64,000 bases of DNA from Flavobacterium luminosum (GTDB lineage: Bacteria; Bacteroidota; Bacteroidia; Flavobacteriales; Flavobacteriaceae): contig NZ_JAMLJM010000002.1 of the NCBI RefSeq assembly GCF_023635005.1, positions 124,001-188,000 of the forward strand, in the 5' to 3' direction. This document shows positions 24,981 through 33,858 of this stretch, piece after piece. Under the pieces are notes generated by a model that was not told the origin of the DNA, did not search any database, and saw nothing but the letters and a program-made list of their open reading frames with translations. Made by a program: the position numbers and the translations under genes. How positions within the stretch are numbered: position 1 is the first letter of the stretch; each line of letters starts with the position of its first letter.

Positions 24981-25571
24981 ATGATTTATCCCATTGTAGG
25001 TTATGGTGATCCTGTTCTACGAAAAGTAGGAGAAGAAATCACTAAAGATTATCCTAATTTAAAAGAAGTAATCTCAAACATGTATGAGACCATGTACAAT
25101 GCACATGGAGTAGGTTTGGCTGCACCTCAGGTTGGTCTACCGATTCGATTGTTCATTGTAGATGCTGATCCGTTTAGTGATAGTGAAGATTTGTCTAAAG
25201 AAGAAGCAGAACAATTAAAAGGATTTAAAAAAACATTCATCAATGCCAAAATCTTGAAAGAAGAAGGTGAAGAATGGGCTTTTAATGAAGGTTGTTTGAG
25301 TATTCCAGATGTTCGTGAAGACGTTTACAGACATGAAAGAATTACGATTGAATATTTTGATGAAAATTTCGATAAAAAAACCGAAGTTTACGACGGATTA
25401 ATAGCTCGCGTAATTCAACATGAATACGATCACATCGAAGGAGTTTTATTCACAGATAAAATATCGATGCTGAAAAAAACGTTAATCAAGAAAAAACTGC
25501 AAAATATAATGGATGGGAAAGCACGTCCTGATTATCGTATGCGTTTTGCAGGGCCAAAAAAAGGAAGATAA
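24981..25571 (+). CDS. def: Peptide deformylase
   Basis: A 196-residue metalloenzyme that removes the formyl group from nascent N-terminal methionine. All three motifs are present: GVGLAAPQVG (residues 43-52), EGCLSIP with metal ligand Cys105, and QHEYDH with ligands His147 and His151 and catalytic Glu148. The insertion between motifs 1 and 2 (SDSEDLSKEEAEQL) is typical of Bacteroidetes enzymes. It heads a group with the DUF5606 and mazG genes. Confidence 0.96.
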   Translation: MIYPIVGYGDPVLRKVGEEITKDYPNLKEVISNMYETMYNAHGVGLAAPQVGLPIRLFIVDADPFSDSEDLSKEEAEQLKGFKKTFINAKILKEEGEEWAFNEGCLSIPDVREDVYRHERITIEYFDENFDKKTEVYDGLIARVIQHEYDHIEGVLFTDKISMLKKTLIKKKLQNIMDGKARPDYRMRFAGPKKGR

Positions 25572-25598
25572 TTAGTTGAATAATATAGATTTACGAAA

Positions 25599-26102
25599 AT
25601 GAAATTAGAAAGAATTTTAGCCATTTCAGGAAAACCGGGGTTATACGAGTTAAAATTGCAAACCAGAACAGGTTTCGTGGCCGAATCATTATTAGATGGC
25701 AAAAAAATAACTGTAGGAATGCGTAGCAATGTGAGTTTGTTATCAGAAATCTCTATCTACACTTATGCTGAAGAAAAACCATTGGTAGAAGTAATGGAAG
25801 CTATTGCCAAAAAAGAAAATGGAGGAGCAGCACCTCAGTTAAAAGATGATAAAGCGGCTTTAATGGCTTATTTCTCGGAAGTATTACCAGATTATGATCA
25901 GGAAAGAGTATATGCTTCTGACATCAAGAAAGTAATCAACTGGTATAATATCTTACAAGCAAAAGGATTAGTAGTTTTAGAGGAAGAGGTAAAAGAGACT
26001 CCAAAAAAAACAACTAAAAAGGCTGTAAAAGCAGAAACTTCTACCGAAGAAGCAACAGAAGCAAAGCCTAAAAAAACAAAAGCAACTAAAGCTTCAGAAT
26101 AA
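25599..26102 (+). CDS. DUF5606 domain-containing protein
   Basis: A 167-residue protein beginning MKLERILAISGKPGLYELK, an SH3-like N-terminal domain known from Bacteroidetes DUF5606 proteins. A helical part (VMEAIAKKEN, AYFSEVLPDYDQERVYASDIKKVINWYNIL) follows, and the last 35 residues are a Lys/Thr/Ala-rich tail (KKTTKKAVKAE), probably disordered and basic enough to bind nucleic acid. Function is unknown. It lies 27 bp after def and is conserved beside it in Flavobacteriia. Confidence 0.85.
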   Translation: MKLERILAISGKPGLYELKLQTRTGFVAESLLDGKKITVGMRSNVSLLSEISIYTYAEEKPLVEVMEAIAKKENGGAAPQLKDDKAALMAYFSEVLPDYDQERVYASDIKKVINWYNILQAKGLVVLEEEVKETPKKTTKKAVKAETSTEEATEAKPKKTKATKASE

Positions 26103-26126
26103 GTAAGTTTTAACATAATTATAAGT

Positions 26127-26166
26127 CCTGCTGTTTACAATCAACGGCAGGATTTATTATTTTTAC
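26127..26166 (+). terminator. Rho-independent terminator after the DUF5606 gene
   Basis: TCCTGCTGTT (26127-26136) pairs with AACGGCAGGA (26144-26153) with one G-U pair and a 7-nt loop, followed by a T-rich stretch. It separates def-DUF5606 from mazG. Confidence 0.8.
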
Positions 26167-26179
26167 ATAAACCGTTTTT

Positions 26180-26953
26180 ATGAACACACGCCAACAACAA
26201 CTCGATGCTTTCGGACGTTTATTAGATATCATGGACGATTTACGCGAAAAGTGTCCGTGGGATAAAAAGCAAACTCTAGAATCTCTTCGTCATTTAACCA
26301 TTGAAGAAACCTACGAATTAGGTGAGGCAATTCTTGACAATGACCTAGAAGAAGTTAAAAAAGAATTAGGCGATTTATTATTGCATATTGTTTTTTATGC
26401 CAAGATTGGAAGTGAAACCCAAAGTTTTGATATTGCCGATGTGGCTAACCAAATTTGTGATAAACTAATTCATCGTCATCCTCATATTTATGGTGATGTG
26501 CAAGTGAAAGATGAAGAAGAAGTAAAACGAAATTGGGAAAAATTAAAACTCAAAGAAGGGAAGAAATCGGTTCTAGAAGGAGTACCTAAAAGTTTACCGG
26601 CCATGGTTAAAGCCAGTCGAATTCAGGACAAGGTAAAAGGAGTAGGGTTTGATTGGGAAGAACCACAGCAAGTCTGGGAAAAAGTACAAGAGGAACTACA
26701 GGAACTTCAAGCAGAAGTCGCCTCTGGAGATAAAGATGCTATTGAAGCTGAATTTGGAGATGTTCTTTTTTCTATGATCAATTATGCTCGTTTTTTAAAA
26801 GTCAATCCCGAAGATGCTTTAGAACGAACAAACAAAAAATTTATGAAACGTTTTACTTATCTAGAAAGCAAAGCTGGCGAATTAGGTAAAAATCTTTCAG
26901 AAATGACTTTAGCAGAGATGGATGTATTTTGGGAAGAGGCTAAAAAATTATAA
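26180..26953 (+). CDS. mazG: Nucleoside triphosphate pyrophosphohydrolase MazG
   Basis: A 257-residue protein with two MazG-type all-alpha NTP-PPase domains. The N-terminal one has LREKCPWDKKQTLESLRHLTIEETYEL (key residues CPWD and the EExxE helix) and KKELGDLLLHIVF; the C-terminal one has EEPQQVWEKVQEELQELQ and EAEFGDVLFSMINYAR. It hydrolyses non-canonical or signalling NTPs to NMP and pyrophosphate. The length matches the E. coli-type dimeric enzyme. Confidence 0.95.
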   Translation: MNTRQQQLDAFGRLLDIMDDLREKCPWDKKQTLESLRHLTIEETYELGEAILDNDLEEVKKELGDLLLHIVFYAKIGSETQSFDIADVANQICDKLIHRHPHIYGDVQVKDEEEVKRNWEKLKLKEGKKSVLEGVPKSLPAMVKASRIQDKVKGVGFDWEEPQQVWEKVQEELQELQAEVASGDKDAIEAEFGDVLFSMINYARFLKVNPEDALERTNKKFMKRFTYLESKAGELGKNLSEMTLAEMDVFWEEAKKL

Positions 26954-27123
26954 GTATCAAATTTTAATGATTGCCAGAGTATTCCAGAATAGTTAGATTC
27001 TTGATGTGGGAATTTTACCGTTTTTAAAAAAAGAATGTATTTTTAAAGCATTCGTTTTTCATGGAAAAATTTGATTCATAAAAATTAACTTGAAATTGGA
27101 ATAATTTTTGATAGATTTACGAC

Positions 27124-27915
27124 GTGAAAAATATAATTTTAATAGCAGTATTATTACCATTTATTGGTTTAGCACAGGATGGAAAACCCATCAAGTCTGT
27201 GGCTATCCCTCGTGTTGATTTGCCAAAACCGGATGAAAAACCTGAAACATCAACGACTGCACCGCAATATTCTTTATCCAAACCGTTTGAGCCCAAAAAG
27301 TTCAAGTTTCCTTCTAAAGTATATGAAGAACCCAAAACTGCTTCACCAGGGATGACCAATCAGCCTAAAAGCGATTTAAATGTTGGGAAACAGTATGCTG
27401 AGAAGATGAATAAGTCCAATGTAATTACCAAGGAAGGTTCTGGAGATTCAAAAGAATTCAGGCGAGATATGTATTTTGGTGAATTTGTAACAGAATCAGC
27501 TACTATAAGTCTTTCTTACAGAGATTTTGGTGAAGTAGACGCGGACCGAATCAGAATTTGGATCGATGGTAAATTACTTTCTGAATTTTTAGAATTAGAC
27601 GGTCTTTCGAAGAAAATTTACTTTGGACTTATTGAAGGGGTTAATTTTATAGAGATTGAAGCTCTTAACGAAGGAGCGTTATTTCCTAATACGGGAGAAT
27701 TTGGTTTTTATGATGAGAATAACAAAGTCATTACTCAAGATCTCTGGGGTTTATCTACTGGATTTAAAGCGAAATTCAATATCCGAAGAGTTCCAAAAGG
27801 AACCTTGTCTAAAAATAAATTAGAAATGAAGGAAAAAATGAAAGAGGTCGAAACGAAACAACAAGTAAAAAATACGGATACAGACCAAAAAGAAACAGAA
27901 AAGCCATCAAATTGA
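27124..27915 (+). CDS. Secreted protein of unknown function
   Basis: A 263-residue protein with a signal peptide (KNIILIAVLLPFIGLAQ) read from a GTG start at 27124. A Pro/Lys-rich linker (residues about 20-70) leads to a beta-rich domain with YFGEFVTESATISLSYRDFGEVDADRIRIWI (key: FGEVDADRIRIW) and GVNFIEIEALNEG. It ends in a charged Lys/Glu tail. The domain looks like a beta-sandwich binding module, but I cannot name the family with confidence. It is monocistronic and convergent to the DUF349 gene. Confidence 0.75.
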   Translation: MKNIILIAVLLPFIGLAQDGKPIKSVAIPRVDLPKPDEKPETSTTAPQYSLSKPFEPKKFKFPSKVYEEPKTASPGMTNQPKSDLNVGKQYAEKMNKSNVITKEGSGDSKEFRRDMYFGEFVTESATISLSYRDFGEVDADRIRIWIDGKLLSEFLELDGLSKKIYFGLIEGVNFIEIEALNEGALFPNTGEFGFYDENNKVITQDLWGLSTGFKAKFNIRRVPKGTLSKNKLEMKEKMKEVETKQQVKNTDTDQKETEKPSN

Positions 27916-27923
27916 TGGCTTTT
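27899..27923. terminator. Bidirectional terminator overlapping a stop codon
   Basis: AAAAGCCATCAA (27899-27910) and TTGATGGCTTTT (27912-27923) form a perfect palindrome between the convergent secreted-protein and DUF349 genes. It includes the last codons and stop of the plus-strand gene. Confidence 0.85.
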
Positions 27924-27930
27924 ATATTAT

Positions 27931-29796
27931 TTAGATGTTTCGAAGTTGTTTTAGTTTTTCTTTCCAAGTAGCTAATTCTTCTTTATGGCGATCAATACTT
28001 TTTTTCACCTCAATCACCATCGGATTGTCTTTTTTAGCATTGGCAAAGAATTGAATGTTGTTTTCTAATTGGAAAATCTCGTTTTGAACTTCTTCAATTT
28101 TACGTTGAATGAAAACTTTTTCACTGTCAATTTTTCGGCTATCATTGCCAAGTTGTTCTAATCGACTGTTGAAACGCATCATCTCGGCTTCTTTTTTACT
28201 AGAACTTAGTTTTTCAAACAATACATCGAGTATTTTGTTAAACTTCCCTTCGATATGACGTCTAGCAAATGGCACTTTTCCAAAACTTTTCCAGGTTTCA
28301 ATATGCGCTTTTATGGCATCCAAATCGGTTTTATGATTGCCTGTCAATTCAAAGTCTTTAATTTGATCTAAAAATTCTTTTTTCTTTTCAAAAGCAATCA
28401 ATTCTTCTTCCTCGTTAGCATTTCTATGCTGATGTAAGCGATCAAAATAATGATTGCAAGCTTCTTTGAATTCGGCCCAAACACTATCAGAGAATTTTTT
28501 AGGCACATGACCTATTTTTTTCCATTCCTCTTGTATTTGTTTCATTATTGGTGTGGTTGCCGCAAAATCTTCACTTTCTTGAAGCTCTTTGGCGCGCGCT
28601 ACCAATGCCGTTTTTTTATCTAAATTAACCTGTTGTTCTTTTTTAATGTCTTTGTAAAACGAATTTTTATGGGCATTAAAATTTCTTACCGCAGTTTTAA
28701 AATCAGCCCAAGTTTGTTCGTTCACTTCGGTAGGAACTTTTCCGGTTGCAAAAAACTCCTGACGTAAAGCTTCTACTTTATTAATTAGGGCTTGCCAACC
28801 GGTATGGACTTCAACTTTTTCTGAAGCAATCGCTTCGATAGCAGCAATAATTTCTCTTTTCTTTTCAAGATTTTTTTGTTCAATTTCACGGATTTGACCA
28901 AATAAAACTTCACGTTTGTCGTGCATTTGTTTGGTAATTTCGCTAAATTGATTCCAAATTTCCTCTCTGTGTTCTCTTGAAACTGGTCCTATTTCTTCTT
29001 TCCAGATTTTGTGTAGCGATTGTAATTCTCTAAAAGCTTTAAATACATCCGAATCGTTCAATAAATCTTTGGCTCGGGCAATAATTTTTTGCTTTTGTTC
29101 TAAGTTGTGTTTGAAATCTAAATCTCTAGCTTCACGATCTAAATGAAGAATATCATAGAAATTCTCCACATGAAAATGGTAATTATTCCAAACATGATTG
29201 TATTTGTCTTTAGGAATAGCACCTGCATTTTTCCAACGATCACGAATGTCGTTAAATTGTTTTAACGCATCTTGAATGTTATCTGTGGTTTGAATTAAGG
29301 TTTTGAGTTCTTCAATTAAATCGAGTCTTTTTTGAAGATTCGTTTTTAATACCATTTCTAAATTCTTGAAATGGTTGTTCTTTTTATTCTTATAATTGTT
29401 GTATAATGAATCGAATTTATGCTTCAGAGGAAAATGGTATTCAAATTCTTGATTTGGATTTTCTTGTAAAAAAGCTTCTCTCTTTTCTTCGATAAAGTGA
29501 TTGTATTTAGATAAAAAAGCTTGTTTGATTTCCTCTACATGATTTCTGACTGCCATTACTTTTTCGTTGGCTGTTAGCTGCTCCAATTCGGATATGAGTT
29601 GATCCATATCAAGAGCGCTATAGTCTTTCATAGGGATATTTTGGCTTTCGTCAATAGTAGCATCTTCGCTAAATTCAGCGTTTAGCGTTTCAATAGCTTC
29701 TACGGCTTCATTGACAGCCTTTGGTTCTTGTTGCGTAACGTCTCCGTCTGCCAATGTGTTCTCTGTTGGCAGGTTATCGTGTTGTTCTTCTTGCAT
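27931..29796 (-). CDS. DUF349 repeat protein
   Basis: A 621-residue predominantly helical protein composed of several DUF349 repeats. Typical repeat strings are WKNAGAIPKDKYNHVWNNYHF, WKEEIGPVSREHREEIWNQF, EWKKIGHVPKKFSDSVWAEF and WKSFGKVPFARRHIEGKF (each given by its W-K-x-x-G-x-V/I-P core). The N-terminal 50 residues are acidic and low complexity, and the C-terminus is a coiled coil. DUF349 proteins are cytoplasmic in Bacteroidetes with no settled function. No membrane segment or signal peptide is visible. Confidence 0.88.
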   Translation of the reverse strand: MQEEQHDNLPTENTLADGDVTQQEPKAVNEAVEAIETLNAEFSEDATIDESQNIPMKDYSALDMDQLISELEQLTANEKVMAVRNHVEEIKQAFLSKYNHFIEEKREAFLQENPNQEFEYHFPLKHKFDSLYNNYKNKKNNHFKNLEMVLKTNLQKRLDLIEELKTLIQTTDNIQDALKQFNDIRDRWKNAGAIPKDKYNHVWNNYHFHVENFYDILHLDREARDLDFKHNLEQKQKIIARAKDLLNDSDVFKAFRELQSLHKIWKEEIGPVSREHREEIWNQFSEITKQMHDKREVLFGQIREIEQKNLEKKREIIAAIEAIASEKVEVHTGWQALINKVEALRQEFFATGKVPTEVNEQTWADFKTAVRNFNAHKNSFYKDIKKEQQVNLDKKTALVARAKELQESEDFAATTPIMKQIQEEWKKIGHVPKKFSDSVWAEFKEACNHYFDRLHQHRNANEEEELIAFEKKKEFLDQIKDFELTGNHKTDLDAIKAHIETWKSFGKVPFARRHIEGKFNKILDVLFEKLSSSKKEAEMMRFNSRLEQLGNDSRKIDSEKVFIQRKIEEVQNEIFQLENNIQFFANAKKDNPMVIEVKKSIDRHKEELATWKEKLKQLRNI

Positions 29797-29987
29797 AGTG
29801 CAGGATATTTACAGTTAATGATTGCCGAAGTTAGTAAAAACAAGCTAAAATCAAAAGTAAAAAACGTTATAAAACTGATTTTTGCCGATTAACTTTTTTT
29901 TGGAGACTTATGACCATTTATATGCTGTCGGAATCGTTGTACATTTCAATTAATTTTTTAAATTTACAATCAGTAAAACCCACTATC

Positions 29988-30350
29988 ATGAAAAAATTAT
30001 TCGTTGTTTCTGTCTTTTTGTTTTCGCTGACGTCTTTTGCCCAATCGAATTTAGAGCATTTAGACAAAGAGATAAGAGCTGATAAAGAGTACAAAAAAGA
30101 AGTGACGGTGTTAAAATTGTCGTCTGCACAAGAAGAACAATATTTACAAATCACTAAAAAGTATCTTTTGTCTGTAGAAGATGTGAGAGAACTGAATATC
30201 CCTTCTGAAGAAGTTCGAAAAAAAGAAGATGTTTTAGAACTTCAAAAAGCGGAAGAGTTGCAAAAGATTCTAAATGAAAGCCAATTTGCTAAATATAAGG
30301 AAATAGCTGCCGAAAAAATAACAGCGTATCGCTCTAAGAAAAGATACTAG
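29988..30350 (+). CDS. Small secreted helical protein (Spy/CpxP-like features)
   Basis: The 120-residue ORF starts with a clear signal peptide (MKKLFVVSVFLFSLTSFAQ). The mature part is charged and helical, with LKLSSAQEEQYLQITKKY recalling the LTxxQ helices of Spy/CpxP-type periplasmic proteins, though similarity is too slight for a family claim. The ATG at 29988 is preferred over an upstream in-frame ATG at 29910 because it produces the signal peptide. Its last four bases overlap the end of convergent aroE. Confidence 0.7.
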   Translation: MKKLFVVSVFLFSLTSFAQSNLEHLDKEIRADKEYKKEVTVLKLSSAQEEQYLQITKKYLLSVEDVRELNIPSEEVRKKEDVLELQKAEELQKILNESQFAKYKEIAAEKITAYRSKKRY

Positions 30351-31084
30351 TTAGTCCATATTTCCCAAGCTTTTTCCGCTTGTAAAACTAACATTTCATA
30401 GCCGTTCTTTGTAACGGCTTTTTTTTGTTTGGCTCTTTTCAGGAACTCGGTTTCTTCTGGATTGTAAATAAGATCATAGGCAATATGCTCCTTGCTAAAA
30501 TATTGATAGGGTATTGGCGGACAATCTTCAATATTTGGAAAAGTTCCCAATGGTGTACAATTAATGATCAGGTGATGGCTCTCTAAAATAGTTTGATTAA
30601 GATCTTCATAAGAGAGAGTGTTTTCGGAAGATTTTCTAGAGACATATTGGTAGCTAATTCCTAATGTTTCTAAACCATAGGCTATCGCTTTAGCAGCGCC
30701 ACCAGTACCTAAAATAAGGGCTTTTTTATGATGAGATTCCAATAATGGTTTCAAAGAGTCAACAAATCCAATATAATCGGTATTGTGGCCTTCTAATTTT
30801 CCGTTGGGTAAAACTTTTATGGTGTTCACCGCTCCAATTGCACTAGCATTAACAGACAATTGATCTAAAAAAGGAATAACGTCTTGTTTGTATGGTATAG
30901 TGACGTTCATTCCAATTAGATCCGGATTGTTTTTTAGAACGGTACTGAATTCATTTATCGAATCAATATCAAAATTTTCATAAGCAAATTCATTAGTTAA
31001 TCCCTCTGCTAAAAATTTTTCTCTGAAATAATTTCTTGAAAAAGAATAGCTGATGTTCCTGCCTAGTAAACCAAGCTTTTTCAT
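30347..31084 (-). CDS. aroE: Shikimate dehydrogenase
   Basis: A 245-residue NADP-dependent enzyme that reduces 3-dehydroshikimate to shikimate in aromatic amino acid synthesis. SYSFSRNYF is the substrate-binding Ser loop, NVTIPYKQDV contains the catalytic Lys, and EGHNTDYIGF the catalytic Asp. LGTGGAAKAI is the Rossmann loop and NCTPLGTFPN the NADP-binding region. Translation overlaps the end of the TPR gene by ATGA, so the two are coupled. Confidence 0.95.
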   Translation of the reverse strand: MKKLGLLGRNISYSFSRNYFREKFLAEGLTNEFAYENFDIDSINEFSTVLKNNPDLIGMNVTIPYKQDVIPFLDQLSVNASAIGAVNTIKVLPNGKLEGHNTDYIGFVDSLKPLLESHHKKALILGTGGAAKAIAYGLETLGISYQYVSRKSSENTLSYEDLNQTILESHHLIINCTPLGTFPNIEDCPPIPYQYFSKEHIAYDLIYNPEETEFLKRAKQKKAVTKNGYEMLVLQAEKAWEIWTN

Positions 31085-32484
31085 AGAGGTTTATTTTTCG
31101 CTATGATGTCTTGAACCATTTTTCTTTCCCAAACGATAGGGAAGAGTTCTTCTAATATGGTTTGGTTATTGTAATTTAAATGCAAAGCATTGGTTAGGTG
31201 GTAAGATCCTTTTTCATGTTCTTGAAGCATAAAATATAATCCTGACAATCGGTATTCAATTTCATATTCGTCAGGGAAATACTCGCTAGCTTGTAATAAG
31301 GTTTGAATGGCCGTATCGAATTCTCCTAAAAATTGAAGAATATCTACCCAATACAACCAAGTATCTAACTCATAATCGCCATATTCTATTGCCTTTCTAT
31401 AGCCTACCTCGGCTTCTTCGTAGAAGTTTAAAGCTCTGTTTATTGTGGCATAACGTTTCCAATACAAACTATTTTCACTATCAATAGCTAAGGCTTTATT
31501 GATAAAAAATAAGGCTTTCTGAAAATTTTTCTTTTTGAAATACAAATCCGTAATGGCCACCCAACCTTTGTCTAAAAGAGGGTCTTCGTGAACGGTTTGG
31601 TTATAATATTTTAGTGCTTCGATTTCGTTACCTAATTTCTCGTAACATTTTCCTATACGCAACAGAGCGTAAGAAGTAGGATCCTCTAAGCGAATGGTTT
31701 CCTGATAGTTTTCAATGGCTTCCTCATAACGGTTTAAACGCTCTAATGCCTTTGCTTTTTCCATGAAAGCCCCCATAAACTGATCGTCTATCATGGTAGC
31801 ATAATCGAAAGCTTTGTAGGCTTCTTCATAGTTTTTAATGCTATAATATAAGCGACCCAACTGATGCCATGCTATTTCACTGTATGGATTAGTGTCGATG
31901 TATTTTGTAAGGAAAGCAATCGCTTCTTCGTATTGTTCTAAGAATTCAAAACAATAGATCACATTATATAAACCCGATTGTTCTTCGGGTTCTTCTTGTA
32001 GACATTTGATAAAGTTTTCTTTAGCCAATTCCAATTCGTCCATGAAAAGGTATTCCATACCAATAAGATTGTACACATCGGCATAATCATCGGTATATTT
32101 CAAGGCAATTTTCAGCAATTCTACTGCCTTTTCGTGATTGTCGCGTTTCGAAAAAATATTAGCCTTCTGGATATAAATTTCTTCATTGGTAGGTTCAATG
32201 GCATACAACTCGTTAAGCAATTTTTCGGCTGTATCCAATTTGTCTTCGAAAACGAGCATTTCCACCTGAACCAATTTCAATCCAGTTGATTTCGGATGTT
32301 GTTCTAAGGCTAGTTTCAGTGCTTTTTTGGCCAAAGAAGGTTTACCTGTATCCATATAATGGAGTATGATATCCTCAAATTCTTCGGAATCAAAAAACAG
32401 AACCTTGTTGGTTTTAAGCATTGATTCAAAGCGGGATAAGGATAAATTGCGATCTTCTTCTTCGTGACTCAAATTCATACGCAT
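31081..32484 (-). CDS. Tetratricopeptide repeat protein
   Basis: A 467-residue soluble protein built almost wholly of TPR helices (about ten repeats; for example AWHQLGRLYYSIKNYEEAYKAF and ALLRIGKCYEKLGNEIEALKYY). There is no signal peptide or membrane segment, so it is likely a cytoplasmic scaffold for protein interactions. Partner is unknown. It is translationally coupled to aroE. Either of the two first Met residues (positions 1 or 3) could start translation. Confidence 0.9.
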   Translation of the reverse strand: MRMNLSHEEEDRNLSLSRFESMLKTNKVLFFDSEEFEDIILHYMDTGKPSLAKKALKLALEQHPKSTGLKLVQVEMLVFEDKLDTAEKLLNELYAIEPTNEEIYIQKANIFSKRDNHEKAVELLKIALKYTDDYADVYNLIGMEYLFMDELELAKENFIKCLQEEPEEQSGLYNVIYCFEFLEQYEEAIAFLTKYIDTNPYSEIAWHQLGRLYYSIKNYEEAYKAFDYATMIDDQFMGAFMEKAKALERLNRYEEAIENYQETIRLEDPTSYALLRIGKCYEKLGNEIEALKYYNQTVHEDPLLDKGWVAITDLYFKKKNFQKALFFINKALAIDSENSLYWKRYATINRALNFYEEAEVGYRKAIEYGDYELDTWLYWVDILQFLGEFDTAIQTLLQASEYFPDEYEIEYRLSGLYFMLQEHEKGSYHLTNALHLNYNNQTILEELFPIVWERKMVQDIIAKNKPL

Positions 32485-32583
32485 TATATTTAGAAATGTC
32501 CTAATTAAAAATAGGAAATCTTAGATTGGTTATTGGTGTGGGTAAAGAATTGTTGTAAACAATTTAATTAACAATTAGGTGAA

Positions 32584-33786
32584 TTATTCATTCTCGAGAG
32601 TCATCTCATTCATTACCTCATTCATAGCTTCAATAATGATGCCACAACCTTCTTCAATTTCTTCATTAGAAAGCGTCAGTGGAGGAGTGATACGGATAGC
32701 ACATCCTTCAAACAGTAACCAAAATAAAATTAATCCTTTGTCCTGACACTTAAAAATTACTTTATTGGTAATTTCTGGACTTTCTGTCATGGCAGCAAGC
32801 ATTAATCCTTCTCCACGAACTTCTTTAATTAAAGGATGAACCAATAATTTTCGAAATAATTGTTCTTTTTCTAAACATTGAGCCATTATATCGGTTTCAA
32901 CCAATTCTTGTAAGGTTGCCAAACAGGCAGCAGCAATTACAGGATGACCTCCGAAAGTGGTAATATGACCTAGTTTAGGATCATGACTCAATAAATCCAT
33001 GTGTTTTTCGTTAGCGGTAAAAGCACCTACAGGCATTCCACCGCCCATCCCTTTACCCATTACTACAACGTCTGGGACAACATCATAGTTCTGAAATCCG
33101 AATAATTTTCCAGTACGTCCAAATCCTGGTTGAATTTCATCCAAAATCATCATAGCACCCACTTCGTCGCAGCGTTGACGAACTTTTTTTAGGAATTCGT
33201 TTTGCGGTTGAATAAAACCAGCACCACCTTGTATCGTTTCTAGAATGATTCCAGCGGTTTTAGTGGTGATTTTTTGGAGATCCTCTTCATTGTTAAAAGT
33301 GATAAAATCGACATCCGGAATAAGTGGGCGGAAAATTTGTTTGCGCTCTTCAAAACCCATAACACTCATAGAACCCATGGTGTTTCCATGATAGGCGTTA
33401 AAACATGAGATAAGTTGACTGCGTCCCGTTACACGTCGGGCTAATTTTAAAGCACCTTCAGTAGCTTCTGTACCTGAGTTAACTAAATAGGTTTTATTGA
33501 GGTACAATGGCATGTGTTCTGCTAATAATTTGCATAATGCCACAGCTGGGTCTTGTGCGTATTCACCATAGACCATCACGTGTGCATACTTATCCAATTG
33601 ATCTACGATAGCTTTTTTTACTCTAGGATGTTGATGACCTAGTGTACAAGCGGAAACTCCAGCAACAAAGTCTAGGTATTTTTTTCCGTTGGTAGCATAG
33701 ATGTAAGAACCTTCGGCGTGTGAAACTTCCATTCCTAGCGGATGTGGAGAAGTTTGAGCTTGATATTGGTAGAAATCGTTTAACAT
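32584..33786 (-). CDS. Class III PLP-dependent aminotransferase (acetylornithine/ornithine aminotransferase-like)
   Basis: A 400-residue fold-type I enzyme. Motifs are VNSGTEATEGALKLAR for phosphate binding, NAYHGNT, LDEIQPGFGRTGKLF with cofactor-binding Asp216, and the PLP Schiff-base lysine Lys245 in VMGKGMGGGMPVGAF. It resembles acetylornithine or ornithine transaminases but also the Bacteroidetes-specific 'aspartate aminotransferase family' group that lies near OstA-like genes, so the substrate is open. It is downstream of the OstA-like gene on the same strand. Confidence 0.88.
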   Translation of the reverse strand: MLNDFYQYQAQTSPHPLGMEVSHAEGSYIYATNGKKYLDFVAGVSACTLGHQHPRVKKAIVDQLDKYAHVMVYGEYAQDPAVALCKLLAEHMPLYLNKTYLVNSGTEATEGALKLARRVTGRSQLISCFNAYHGNTMGSMSVMGFEERKQIFRPLIPDVDFITFNNEEDLQKITTKTAGIILETIQGGAGFIQPQNEFLKKVRQRCDEVGAMMILDEIQPGFGRTGKLFGFQNYDVVPDVVVMGKGMGGGMPVGAFTANEKHMDLLSHDPKLGHITTFGGHPVIAAACLATLQELVETDIMAQCLEKEQLFRKLLVHPLIKEVRGEGLMLAAMTESPEITNKVIFKCQDKGLILFWLLFEGCAIRITPPLTLSNEEIEEGCGIIIEAMNEVMNEMTLENE

Positions 33787-33858
33787 AATCGTAAAATATC
33801 TAAAATTGAAAGTCTGATAGTCAAAAAAAATATTTTGACCGAGACTAATTTCTGAAAA

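Noticed and set aside
33820..33839. Inverted repeat GTCAAAA/TTTTGAC between the OstA-like and aminotransferase genes
   Set aside because: Short, A/T only apart from two pairs, and without a T run; too weak to call a terminator or operator.
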